Part shown: positions 44,196 through 52,659 of the stretch, piece after piece | Numbering within the stretch: the first letter of the stretch is position 1 | How the letters are laid out: the number at the start of each line of letters is the position of its first letter | NCBI RefSeq assembly: GCF_001429505.1 | Contig: NZ_LMJW01000020.1 | Coordinates: 141,858 to 194,980 of the forward strand | DNA from: Allobosea sp. Root483D1 | Lineage (GTDB): Bacteria > Pseudomonadota > Alphaproteobacteria > Rhizobiales > Beijerinckiaceae | DNA: 53,123 bases | Reading direction: 5' to 3' | The notes under the pieces: model-generated | Databases searched by the model: none | What the model saw: the letters and a program-made list of their open reading frames with translations, nothing else | What the model was told of the DNA's origin: nothing | Program-made: the position numbers and the translations under genes

Positions 44196-44217
44196 CGAAG
44201 CAAGATCTGGCCGCTCC

Positions 44218-45384
44218 ATGAACCTCACCGCAATCATCGACGCCATCCGTGATGTCGCCGCGCCGGGCAATCAGCGCGTCGCGCTGCATGAGCCGCGCTT
44301 CGCAGGCAAGGAATGGGACTATGTGAAGGACTGTCTCGATACGGGATGGGTCTCGTCGGTCGGCCAGTATGTCGACCGGTTCGAACGGGACCTGGCGCGG
44401 ACATGCGGGGTCCAACATGCCGTCGCCGTGGTCAACGGGACCGCTGCGCTGCACATGGCGTTCCTCGCCGCCGGTGTAAAGGCGGGCGACGAAATCCTGA
44501 TGCCGACCCTGACCTTCGTCGCGACGGCCAACGCTGCAAGCCACGCCGGCGCTATCCCGCATTTCGTCGACAGCGACGAGATCAGCCTGGGCATCGCCCC
44601 GGCCAAGCTGGCCGAGCATCTCTCGAAGATTGCGCAGAGGACCGATGCAGGGGTTGTGAACACTCTGACAGGTCGCCGGATCGCCGCGATCGCTCCGATG
44701 CACACCTTCGGGCATCCGGTCGACATGGAGCCGCTCACCGAGCTTGCCCGCGACTGGGGAATCCTCGTGGTCGAGGACGCAACGGAGTCCCTTGGGAGCC
44801 TCTACAAGGGCAAGCCGACCGGATCGCTCGCGCCGATCGCGACGCTGAGCTTCAACGGCAACAAGGTCGTGACGACGGGCGGCGGCGGCGCGGTCCTGAC
44901 CGACGATCCCGAGTTGGCCCGCCGTGTCAAGCACCTGACCACGACGGCCAAGAAGCCGCATCAATGGGCTTTCCTGCACGACGAGATCGGCTTCAATTAC
45001 CGGTTGCCGAACATCAATGCGGCGTTGGGGTGCGCGCAGCTCGAGCAGCTCGACGGCTTCCTGTCGGCCAAACGGCGCCTGGCTGAAGCCTACCGGCAGA
45101 GATTTGGGTCGGTGGAAGGCTGCAGCTTTGTCCAGGAGCCCGGCTACGCGCGCTCCAACTTCTGGCTGAACGCCATCATGCTCGATGACGATCATGTCTC
45201 GCTGCGCGACGAGGTTTTGCGGCTGAGCAACGAAGCTGGGCTGATGACGCGTCCGTGCTGGGAGCTCATGCACCGCTTGCCGATGTATTGCGACAACCCG
45301 CGCATGGATGTCGCGAGCGCCGAGAGGATCGCAGCCAGGCTGATCAACATCCCGTCCAGCGCTGTCCTGGCCGATGGTCTCTGA
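44218..45384 (+). CDS. legC: PLP aminotransferase LegC
   Basis: A 388-residue DegT/DnrJ/EryC1-family aminotransferase that aminates C4 of the LegB product. The PLP lysine is Lys216 in SFNGNKVVTTGGGG and the cofactor Asp lies in VVEDATESLGS. The start at the ATG 44218 gives the LegC-like opening; earlier in-frame codons lie in legB. It overlaps legG by 11 bases. Confidence 0.9.
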   Translation: MNLTAIIDAIRDVAAPGNQRVALHEPRFAGKEWDYVKDCLDTGWVSSVGQYVDRFERDLARTCGVQHAVAVVNGTAALHMAFLAAGVKAGDEILMPTLTFVATANAASHAGAIPHFVDSDEISLGIAPAKLAEHLSKIAQRTDAGVVNTLTGRRIAAIAPMHTFGHPVDMEPLTELARDWGILVVEDATESLGSLYKGKPTGSLAPIATLSFNGNKVVTTGGGGAVLTDDPELARRVKHLTTTAKKPHQWAFLHDEIGFNYRLPNINAALGCAQLEQLDGFLSAKRRLAEAYRQRFGSVEGCSFVQEPGYARSNFWLNAIMLDDDHVSLRDEVLRLSNEAGLMTRPCWELMHRLPMYCDNPRMDVASAERIAARLINIPSSAVLADGL

Positions 45385-46558
45385 GCCGACCTTCGCCTCG
45401 TCGTTCCGAAAGATCTGCGTCGTTACGGGAAGCCGCGCGGACTATGGATTGCTGTCCTCTCCCATGGCTGCGATCGCGCGGGAGGACAGGCTCCGGTTGC
45501 AGGTCATCGCAACCGGCCAGCATCTCGTAAGTGGCTCGGGCGAGACCATCGCGTCGATCGAAGTGGACGGATTCAAGGTCGATCGCATCGTCCCGCTGGA
45601 CATCGAGCGTGACGGTCCCCTCGATGTCACCAAAGGCATGGGGCGGGGATTGATCGGGTTCGCCGAAGCCTTCGCTGCGTTGAAGCCGGACATCCTGCTG
45701 GTGCTCGGCGATCGCTATGAAATCCTTGCCGCCGCCGCCGCCGCACTGCTGGCGAGGCTGCCGGTGGCCCATATCGCCGGCGGAGATGTCACGACGGGCG
45801 CTGTCGACGATTCGATCCGCCACGCTCTGACGAAGCTGTCCCATGTCCATTTCGCGACGAACGCCGATTCAGCTCGCCGGATAAGGCAACTGGGCGAGGA
45901 CCCGGCGCATGTCCACGTCGTCGGTAGTCCCGGCATCGACAACATCCTGACGACACCGCGGCTGACGCGAGCGGAGCTGTTCGAGTCGATCGGCCTCGAC
46001 CCGCGCAGGCGCAATCTGCTCTTGACCTTCCATCCGGAGACCGCAACCGGCGACAGCGCCGGCCAAATGCAACAGCTCCTGGGTGCGCTGGAAGACCTCA
46101 CGGCCGATGTCGGCCTCATCTGCACCGGCAGCAATATCGACGTCGAAGGCGCCACGTTGACGCGGATGATGAAGACGTTCGCCGCGTCTCGCGAGAATGC
46201 GGTCTTCGTGCCGTCGCTCGGTCAGAAGCGCTATTACAGCGCGATGCGATATGTCGATGCCGTGGTCGGCAACTCCTCGAGCGGTCTCTACGAAGCGCCT
46301 TCTTTCACCATTCCAACGGTCAACATCGGGATGCGTCAGGATGGCAGGCTCAAGGCGCGATCGGTCATCGACTGCGCCTGTGAACGGAGCGCGATCTCGG
46401 CCGCGATCCAGCGCGCCTTCGCTCTCGATTGCAAGGGTGTGGTAAACCCTTACGGCGATGGAGCGACGGGAGCGCGCATTGCTGGAATACTGGCGGACAT
46501 CCGGGAGCCGACAGAACTGCTCGTGAAGCGGTTTCACGACTTGCCAGGAGAGTTTTAA
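45374..46558 (+). CDS. legG: Hydrolysing NDP-sugar 2-epimerase LegG (NeuC family)
   Basis: A 394-residue NeuC/WecB-fold enzyme that removes the nucleotide and epimerises C2, releasing 2,4-diacetamido-2,4,6-trideoxymannose. It carries VTGSRADYGLL, GDRYEILAAA, HIAGGDVTTGAVDDSIRHALTKLSH and GNSSSGLYEAPSF. The ATG at 45374 lies within the end of legC; its stop overlaps the ATG of legI by one base. In Campylobacter the equivalent enzyme prefers the GDP-linked sugar. Confidence 0.92.
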   Translation: MVSEPTFASSFRKICVVTGSRADYGLLSSPMAAIAREDRLRLQVIATGQHLVSGSGETIASIEVDGFKVDRIVPLDIERDGPLDVTKGMGRGLIGFAEAFAALKPDILLVLGDRYEILAAAAAALLARLPVAHIAGGDVTTGAVDDSIRHALTKLSHVHFATNADSARRIRQLGEDPAHVHVVGSPGIDNILTTPRLTRAELFESIGLDPRRRNLLLTFHPETATGDSAGQMQQLLGALEDLTADVGLICTGSNIDVEGATLTRMMKTFAASRENAVFVPSLGQKRYYSAMRYVDAVVGNSSSGLYEAPSFTIPTVNIGMRQDGRLKARSVIDCACERSAISAAIQRAFALDCKGVVNPYGDGATGARIAGILADIREPTELLVKRFHDLPGEF

Positions 46559-47634
46559 TGTCGCCAACGCTGATCATCGCAGAAGCAGGCGTCAATCATA
46601 ACGGGTCTCTGGACCTGGCATTGAGCCTGATCGAAGCTGCGGCTCAGGCAGGTTCCGATATCGTCAAGTTTCAGTCGTTCACGGCCGCAAAACTGGTCCG
46701 CAAGGACGCTGCCAAGGCAGCCTATCAAGTCGCGAACACGGGTAATACCGAGACGCAATTCGCCATGCTGCGCCGGCTCGAGCTTAGCGACACCGCGCAC
46801 CGGAGCATATCTGAACACTGCGCCGCGAACGGCATCGAGTTCCTGTCGTCGCCTTTCGATATCGAGAGCCTTCGATTCCTGCTGGATCACTGCGATCTGA
46901 AGCGGGTCAAGCTGGGTTCGGGCGAGATCACCAACGGGCCGCTCCTGCTCGAGGTCGCTCGCAGCGGCAAGCCTCTGATCCTGTCCACCGGAATGGCGAC
47001 GCTGGGCGACATAGAGCAGGCGCTGGCGGTGCTGTGCTTCGGCTATGTGACAACGCAAGGGGCTCCAACCCACGAGCTGTTGCTGGAGGCACTCGGCGAT
47101 GCCGCGGCCAGGCGTGTCGTCGCCGAGAAGGTCACGCTCCTACACTGCACGACCGAGTACCCGGCTCCGCTGGGCGAGGTGAATTTGCGTGCGATGGATA
47201 CCCTGCGGGACGCATTCGGACTGAGCACGGGCTATTCGGACCACACCGACGGGTTCGAGATCAGCGTCGCCGCCGCCGCCCGGGGCGCGAGCGTCATCGA
47301 GAAGCATTTCACGCTGGACAAGACCTTGCCGGGGCCGGACCACATCGCCTCGCTCGAGCCGTCGGAATTGACCGCCATGGTCCGCGCCATCCGCAATGTC
47401 GAGATGGCCCTGGGCGAGCGGACCAAGGCGCCGACGCCGACCGAGCGGCGAAACTTGTCAGTGGCGCGCAAGAGCATTGTGGCCGCCAGGGATATCGCTG
47501 CCGGGGTGACCCTGAGCGCCGACGACCTCGACGTCAAACGCCCAGGCAATGGGCTTTCGCCGATGCTGATCTGGGAGCTCATCGGGAGCAGGGTCGGGCG
47601 GGACTACAAGACCGACGAGCCGATCGAGCGATGA
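46558..47634 (+). CDS. legI: Legionaminic/sialic acid synthase LegI (NeuB family)
   Basis: A 358-residue enzyme that joins phosphoenolpyruvate to the 6-deoxymannosamine product of LegG to give legionaminic acid. The TIM barrel opens LIIAEAGVNHNGSLDLALSLI with KFQSF and LHCTTEYPAP, and a C-terminal antifreeze-like SAF domain (about residues 295-350, RKSIVAARDIAAGVTLSADDL) completes it. The ATG at 46558 shares a base with the legG stop; an upstream in-frame ATG at 46429 lies inside legG. It overlaps the next gene by ATGA. Confidence 0.95.
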   Translation: MSPTLIIAEAGVNHNGSLDLALSLIEAAAQAGSDIVKFQSFTAAKLVRKDAAKAAYQVANTGNTETQFAMLRRLELSDTAHRSISEHCAANGIEFLSSPFDIESLRFLLDHCDLKRVKLGSGEITNGPLLLEVARSGKPLILSTGMATLGDIEQALAVLCFGYVTTQGAPTHELLLEALGDAAARRVVAEKVTLLHCTTEYPAPLGEVNLRAMDTLRDAFGLSTGYSDHTDGFEISVAAAARGASVIEKHFTLDKTLPGPDHIASLEPSELTAMVRAIRNVEMALGERTKAPTPTERRNLSVARKSIVAARDIAAGVTLSADDLDVKRPGNGLSPMLIWELIGSRVGRDYKTDEPIER

Positions 47635-48260
47635 GAAAGCCGGTCGTCATCCTCGGAGGAGGCGGCCACGCAAGGGTCGTTCTGGACACGTTGCGACGAC
47701 TGGATATCGAGGTTGTCGGTCTGGTTGGCCCGGAGCCGCCACGCTGGGGTGACTCGGTGCCCTATCTAGGCGACGATGATGCACTCCGTGCATTCGAGCC
47801 CAGTACCGTGAGACTGGTCAATGGCCTGGGCTCGATCGGCCGCACGCGGCGCAGGCAGGATCTATTCTCGCGGTTCAAGAGCGCGGGGTTCAGCTTCGAG
47901 ACTCTCGTCGATCCAACCGCTTTGGTTTCTCCATCGGCGGAACTTGGCGAGGGGGTCCAGGTACTCGCTGCGGCCGTGGTCCAGGCCGGCGTGCGGATCG
48001 CTGCCAACTCCATCGTCAACACCGGCGCCATCGTTGAGCACGACACCATCATCGGCGAGCATGGTCATGTCGCCCCTCGCGCCGTGCTCTCGGGTGGAAT
48101 CGAGGTTGGAAATGGCAGTCATATCGGGGTAGGAGCAACCGTCATCCAGGGGATCGTGCTCGGCGACGATGTCGTCGTGGCCGCTGGGGCGGTAGTCATA
48201 CGCAATGTCGAGTCTGGCGCGACGGTAGCCGGTGTGCCAGCCAGAATCATAAGCAGGTAG
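47631..48260 (+). CDS. legH: Sugar N- or O-acetyltransferase LegH (NeuD family)
   Basis: A 209-residue left-handed beta-helix acetyltransferase. The N-terminal Rossmann part reads VVILGGGGHARVVLDTL, and the C-terminal part shows hexapeptide repeats (VSPSAELGEGVQVLAAAVVQAG and onward) ending AGVPARIISR. In legionaminic acid pathways LegH acetylates the C4 amine made by LegC; some NeuD homologs instead O-acetylate sialic acid. The ATG at 47631 overlaps legI by four bases. Confidence 0.88.
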   Translation: MRKPVVILGGGGHARVVLDTLRRLDIEVVGLVGPEPPRWGDSVPYLGDDDALRAFEPSTVRLVNGLGSIGRTRRRQDLFSRFKSAGFSFETLVDPTALVSPSAELGEGVQVLAAAVVQAGVRIAANSIVNTGAIVEHDTIIGEHGHVAPRAVLSGGIEVGNGSHIGVGATVIQGIVLGDDVVVAAGAVVIRNVESGATVAGVPARIISR

Positions 48261-48264
48261 GACG

Positions 48265-49314
48265 ATGGCCGACTTCAAAAAAGTGACCGTTGGTCTCGAC
48301 AGCGCCGTCCTCGATGTGATCCAGACGATCGAACGGGGAGCCATACAGATCGCCCTCGTCGTCGATGCCGAGGGCGTCCTGCTGGGTACCGTCACCGATG
48401 GCGACATCAGGCGCGGGCTGCTTCGGGGTATCGACCTCCATGGACCCGTTGCGAGCGTGCTTCAGACCAAGCCGCGAACGATACGGGTGGAGGAAGGCAA
48501 GGAAGCGGCCTACCGGCTGATGCGGCGCCTGGAGATCCATCACATGCCCGTGGTGGACGGCGCCGGACGCTTGGTCGGGCTCGAGCTGCTGGACGACCTC
48601 GTGAAGCTCAATGCCCAGGATACCTGGGTGGTCTTGATGGCGGGCGGCAAGGGCACGCGCCTGATGCCCCTGACGGCCTCCACCCCTAAGCCGCTGCTTT
48701 CGGTCGGCGGCAAGCCCTTGATCGAAACCATCATCGGCAACTTCATCGACCAGGGATTCCAGCGCTTCTTCCTGTCGCTGAACTACAAGGCTGAGATGTT
48801 CCGCGCGCATTTCGGTGATGGATCTCGTCTTGGCGTGTCGATCGAATACCTGCACGAGGCGGAGGCTCTTGGCACTGCCGGGGCTCTCTCGCTGCTCCCG
48901 GCGCGTCCGACCGGCTCGATGATCGTGATGAACGGTGATCTTTTGACTGCGATCGATTTCCGAAACCTGCTGATCTTCCATCGCGAGCACAAGGCTGCGG
49001 CAACCATGTGCGTGCGCGAATATTCTTTCCAGGTGCCGTATGGCGTGGTCGAGATCGATGGACCCCGGCTCATGGGAATCGTCGAAAAGCCGGTGAGATC
49101 GTGCTTCGTCTCGGCGGGCATTTATTCGCTGGAGCCTGAGATGATGGACCTGTTGCCGGGCGGCTACTGCGACATGCCAGACCTGTTCGAGGCTGCGCGC
49201 ACCTCGGGCCGGGAAACCCTGGCGTTCCCGGTCCGTGAGTACTGGCTGGATATCGGCAGGGTCGCCGACCTCGAACGGGCCCGGACCGAGTTCGATCAGG
49301 TGTTCGGCGGATGA
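48265..49314 (+). CDS. ptmE: CBS-domain nucleotidyltransferase PtmE
   Basis: A 349-residue protein with two CBS modules (about 1-115; LGTVTDGDIRRGLLRG and HHMPVVDGAGRLVGLE) and a C-terminal nucleotidyltransferase (VLMAGGKGTRLMPLTASTPKPLLSVGGKPLIE). The layout is that of Campylobacter PtmE, which makes a GDP-amino sugar to feed legionaminic acid synthesis. Its presence suggests that the GDP-linked pathway operates here. It overlaps legF by four bases. Confidence 0.88.
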   Translation: MADFKKVTVGLDSAVLDVIQTIERGAIQIALVVDAEGVLLGTVTDGDIRRGLLRGIDLHGPVASVLQTKPRTIRVEEGKEAAYRLMRRLEIHHMPVVDGAGRLVGLELLDDLVKLNAQDTWVVLMAGGKGTRLMPLTASTPKPLLSVGGKPLIETIIGNFIDQGFQRFFLSLNYKAEMFRAHFGDGSRLGVSIEYLHEAEALGTAGALSLLPARPTGSMIVMNGDLLTAIDFRNLLIFHREHKAAATMCVREYSFQVPYGVVEIDGPRLMGIVEKPVRSCFVSAGIYSLEPEMMDLLPGGYCDMPDLFEAARTSGRETLAFPVREYWLDIGRVADLERARTEFDQVFGG

Positions 49315-50009
49315 CGACCTTAACCGTCATTCCGGCGCGCGGCGGTTCGAAGGGATTGCCCGGCAAGAATATCATCGACTTCGGCGGTCGACCGCTGATC
49401 CATTGGACCATCGCAGCCGCGGTCGACAGCGGCGTCTGTGGCCAGGTCATCGTCTCGACCGATGATGCGGCGATTGCACAGGCCGCGGTCGATGGTGGCG
49501 CGTCCGTCCCATTCTTACGTCCGCCTGCACTCGCGACGGACAAGGCAAACTCGCTCGATGTCGTCAGGCATGCGATCCAAGCCTTGCAAGATGCATCTGG
49601 CGGGAAGATTGCGACCATCATCCTGCTCCAGCCCACGAGCCCTTTGCGAGACGCGAACGATATTGCACGAGCCCACCGGCTTTTCAGCGACGGCGCTGGC
49701 CGCAGGCCTGTCGTGAGCGTCTGTGCCGTGAAGTTTCAGCCGAGCTGGATCTTCGATCTTGCGCCCGACGGCGGACTGTCCCCTGCGTTCGGAGCCGATG
49801 CGGTCGCCAACCGCCGACAGGATAGCCCACAGCGCTACATGCCCAATGGCGCAATCTACATTGCGGACGCGGAGGCGATCCTGTCCGGGGGCGGATTCTT
49901 CGAGGGCGCGCAGGGCTATGTCATGCCGCGCGATCGGTCCGTCGATATCGATGACGCTGACGACCTCGAATTGGCACGCTTCAGATTAACCTCAGCATCT
50001 CGATCCTGA
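49311..50009 (+). CDS. legF: CMP-legionaminic acid synthetase LegF (NeuA family)
   Basis: A 232-residue cytidylyltransferase that activates legionaminic acid with CTP. It shows VIPARGGSKGLPGKNI, VSTDDAAIAQAA, LLQPTSPLRDANDI and RYMPNGAIYIA, the NeuA pattern. It completes the set, so CMP-legionaminic acid should be made in the cytoplasm. A further small gap of 47 bases, AT-rich, leads to the MBOAT gene. Confidence 0.93.
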   Translation: MTTLTVIPARGGSKGLPGKNIIDFGGRPLIHWTIAAAVDSGVCGQVIVSTDDAAIAQAAVDGGASVPFLRPPALATDKANSLDVVRHAIQALQDASGGKIATIILLQPTSPLRDANDIARAHRLFSDGAGRRPVVSVCAVKFQPSWIFDLAPDGGLSPAFGADAVANRRQDSPQRYMPNGAIYIADAEAILSGGGFFEGAQGYVMPRDRSVDIDDADDLELARFRLTSASRS

Positions 50010-50056
50010 TCGAATACCGTTGAGCGTGACTTGTCAGACTTGGCGCGAGAAATATA

Positions 50057-51475
50057 GTGCTATTTAATTCTTTTGAATTTTTGGCATTCATGGCCCTTGC
50101 AGTGGTTTTATTTTATACGACGCGGATTTATAAAGTTCGTCGCATCCTGCTGATCGTCGCGAGCTATATCTTCTACGGGGCGTGGAATCCGCCTTATCTT
50201 CTGCTTCTCGCCGGTACGACCCTATTGGATTTCAGCGTCGCCAAGCGGATGGACAGTGTGAACAGCGCCGCTGCTCGCCGCTTCCTGCTGATATTGAGCA
50301 TCACTTTCAATCTGGCTTTGCTGGGATCGTTCAAATATGGCGAGTTTCTGATCAGCAACCTCAACCTCGTCATGTCTGAATTGGGGTTGTCCGGGTTTGA
50401 ATATCGTTCTGGGGGAATTATTCTTCCCTTGGGTCTTTCATTCTATACCTTTCAGTCGATCGGTTATGTCGTCGACGTGTACAGGCGTCATATCAAAGCA
50501 GAGACCAATATTCTGGACTACGCTCTTTTCGTCAGCTTCTTTCCACAACTCGTGGCTGGACCGATCCTGCGGGCCGCAGAATTCATCCCCCAGATCAAGG
50601 CTTTGGCCCATCATCGTGTCGTCGGGCTCGAGCAGGCGGCCTTTCTTCTGGTCCTGGGGCTCTTCCAGAAGACGGTGATGGCGGACAATATTGCTCCGCT
50701 CGTCGATGCCGTCTTCAAGGCGCCCGCGTCCTACGGCTCCGCCGACGCCGCTCTGGCGGTCTATGGCTTCGCCTTCCAAATCTATTTCGATTTTGCGGGG
50801 TATTCGAACATGGCGATCGGCCTCGCAATGCTGTTTGGCTTCCGCATCCCCGAAAATTTCAACAATCCCTATGCCGCGATCGGCCTCCGCGATTTCTGGA
50901 CGCGCTGGCACATCTCGTTGTCGCAATGGCTGCGGGACTATCTCTACATTTCCCTCGGCGGGAACAGGAACGGAAGCGGCCGGACGGCACGCAACCTGAT
51001 GATCACGATGCTGCTCGGTGGCTTGTGGCACGGCGCAAGCTGGACCTTCGTGCTATGGGGCGGCATCCACGGGCTGTACCTCATCGCCGAAAGGCGCCTC
51101 GTGGCGCTCGCCGACCGGCTCGGACTGCGACGCCCGCTCGGCCCGGCGGCCCGGCTCGTTTTGATCATCCTGACGTTCCACGCGGTCTGTTTCGCATGGA
51201 TATTCTTTAGGGCGCAGAACGGGTTGGACCAGGCCTTCCTGGTACTTCACCGGCTGGTCGTGCCGACCGGCACATCCGTTTCGCCGCTCCTGCAGGATCG
51301 CGCGATCTACGTCTATCTCGGCGGCCTCTATCTGGCGACGCTCTGGAGTTTCCATGCGCTGAGATTGCGGGCAATCGAGGCAATGTGGTTGCGTGGTCTT
51401 CTGGCGGGCGGGATGCTCGCGCTTACCGTGTTGGGCGCTGGAGCTGGAAATGCTTTCATCTATTTTCAGTTCTAG
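50057..51475 (+). CDS. MBOAT O-acyltransferase (AlgI-like), GTG start
   Basis: A 472-residue membrane O-acyltransferase with about ten helices. The core has FWTRWHISLSQWLRDYLYISLGGNR and GGLWHGASWTFVLWGGIHG with the catalytic His. Such proteins carry acyl groups across the inner membrane for attachment to a glycan by an SGNH partner (AlgI with AlgJ/AlgX). The GTG at 50057 gives the family opening LFNSFEFLAFM. The first 150 bases are markedly AT-richer than the rest of the window. It overlaps the next gene by 26 bases. Confidence 0.92.
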   Translation: MLFNSFEFLAFMALAVVLFYTTRIYKVRRILLIVASYIFYGAWNPPYLLLLAGTTLLDFSVAKRMDSVNSAAARRFLLILSITFNLALLGSFKYGEFLISNLNLVMSELGLSGFEYRSGGIILPLGLSFYTFQSIGYVVDVYRRHIKAETNILDYALFVSFFPQLVAGPILRAAEFIPQIKALAHHRVVGLEQAAFLLVLGLFQKTVMADNIAPLVDAVFKAPASYGSADAALAVYGFAFQIYFDFAGYSNMAIGLAMLFGFRIPENFNNPYAAIGLRDFWTRWHISLSQWLRDYLYISLGGNRNGSGRTARNLMITMLLGGLWHGASWTFVLWGGIHGLYLIAERRLVALADRLGLRRPLGPAARLVLIILTFHAVCFAWIFFRAQNGLDQAFLVLHRLVVPTGTSVSPLLQDRAIYVYLGGLYLATLWSFHALRLRAIEAMWLRGLLAGGMLALTVLGAGAGNAFIYFQF

Positions 51476-52571
51476 AACGGGGTTCTGGCCCGCGGGCCTG
51501 CTCGGATTGGCGGCGCTGCTGGGCCCGGCCGAGTCCATGATCAGGACGATCGAGCGCTCGTTCGGCGAAAAGGCCCGCTTCACCTATCCCGCCAACGACG
51601 CCCAGAAGCTCGACTGGGCGCTAGACTACCTAGCGCAGGGGCGGCCGATCTCGACCCTCATCGTCGGCAACTCGCAATGCGAATACGGAGTCGACCCCGC
51701 CTGGCTCGAACCGGGCAGCTACAATCTGACGTTTTCGGGAAGCTCGTTCATCGCGGGCCTGAAACTGGTGCGTACGCTCGATCTGGCTCCCAAGCAGATC
51801 GTGATCTGCATCTCGCCGGCCGACCTGACGCGCGACATGGTGACGAGAGGTGACCAGATCGTCGCGGCGGCGCAGGCCAAGCGCGGTCTGGTCCGCGGCT
51901 CGTCGTTCCGCGACAAGGTCACCAGTTGGCGGCAGCGCTTTGAGAATGAGGTCGGCGCCGGCTTCGCCGTCGTCTTTCGCAGCGGCGATCCTCACTACAG
52001 GCGTTTGCTGAGTGATTTTGGCCACCTCCTGACCCGACGCGACGCCTGGCCCGATACGCTCGAGGCATGGGGTAGGTTCTGGACATCGGGGCAGAGCAGG
52101 AAGCCCCAGCAGGTCGATGCCCGCTACTACACGGCCAGGTTCGATCGCGGCTTCCTCGGGCTGGTGATGATCCGGCCCTGGAACAGCGCGGATTTCGACA
52201 GCGGAGCATATCTGCCCGTGGTGAACAACTACCGCGCCACGGTGTTTCCCGACTACGACCAGAACGGCAACCGGTACTGGGAGGAAGCGAAAGCGCTGGT
52301 GGCGGATCTGTCGCGCTCCGGTATCCGCATCGTGTTGCTGCGGATGCCGGTCGCCAAGGACTTCGCCGTGATCGAAGACGAGGCTACCGGCTTTTCCAGG
52401 CATTTGGCGGCGTTTGCCACGAAGCTGGGGCTGCGCTCCCTCGACGGGGCGGCACTGGCGCCGGACATGGCGCGCGACGTGGCGAGCTACCGGGACGCCG
52501 CCCATCTGCACCAGCAGTCCGCGCAGATCTTTACGAACAGGCTCGCCAAGGAGTTGGCGCAAGGGCGCTAG
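51450..52571 (+). CDS. SGNH/GDSL-like partner of the MBOAT protein
   Basis: A 373-residue protein with one N-terminal membrane segment or signal (about residues 10-30) and a long extracytoplasmic part. The nucleophile block is LIVGNSQCEYGVDP, with Ser in the GxS position, and the end carries ASYRDAAHLHQQSAQIF, placing an Asp and His pair as in SGNH enzymes. I choose the ATG at 51450 with GGAG six bases upstream, inside the MBOAT gene. It probably completes O-acylation of an exported glycan. The assignment is by context and motif; overall it is divergent. Confidence 0.75.
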   Translation: MLSSIFSSRTGFWPAGLLGLAALLGPAESMIRTIERSFGEKARFTYPANDAQKLDWALDYLAQGRPISTLIVGNSQCEYGVDPAWLEPGSYNLTFSGSSFIAGLKLVRTLDLAPKQIVICISPADLTRDMVTRGDQIVAAAQAKRGLVRGSSFRDKVTSWRQRFENEVGAGFAVVFRSGDPHYRRLLSDFGHLLTRRDAWPDTLEAWGRFWTSGQSRKPQQVDARYYTARFDRGFLGLVMIRPWNSADFDSGAYLPVVNNYRATVFPDYDQNGNRYWEEAKALVADLSRSGIRIVLLRMPVAKDFAVIEDEATGFSRHLAAFATKLGLRSLDGAALAPDMARDVASYRDAAHLHQQSAQIFTNRLAKELAQGR

Positions 52572-52659
52572 AGCGTTTTCACGTTTTTCCGATTCCGGCG
52601 GGATTCCCAAGCCGGGCGAACAGTGCGATTCCTTCATCGTCTGACGACGGAGGCCGGAG

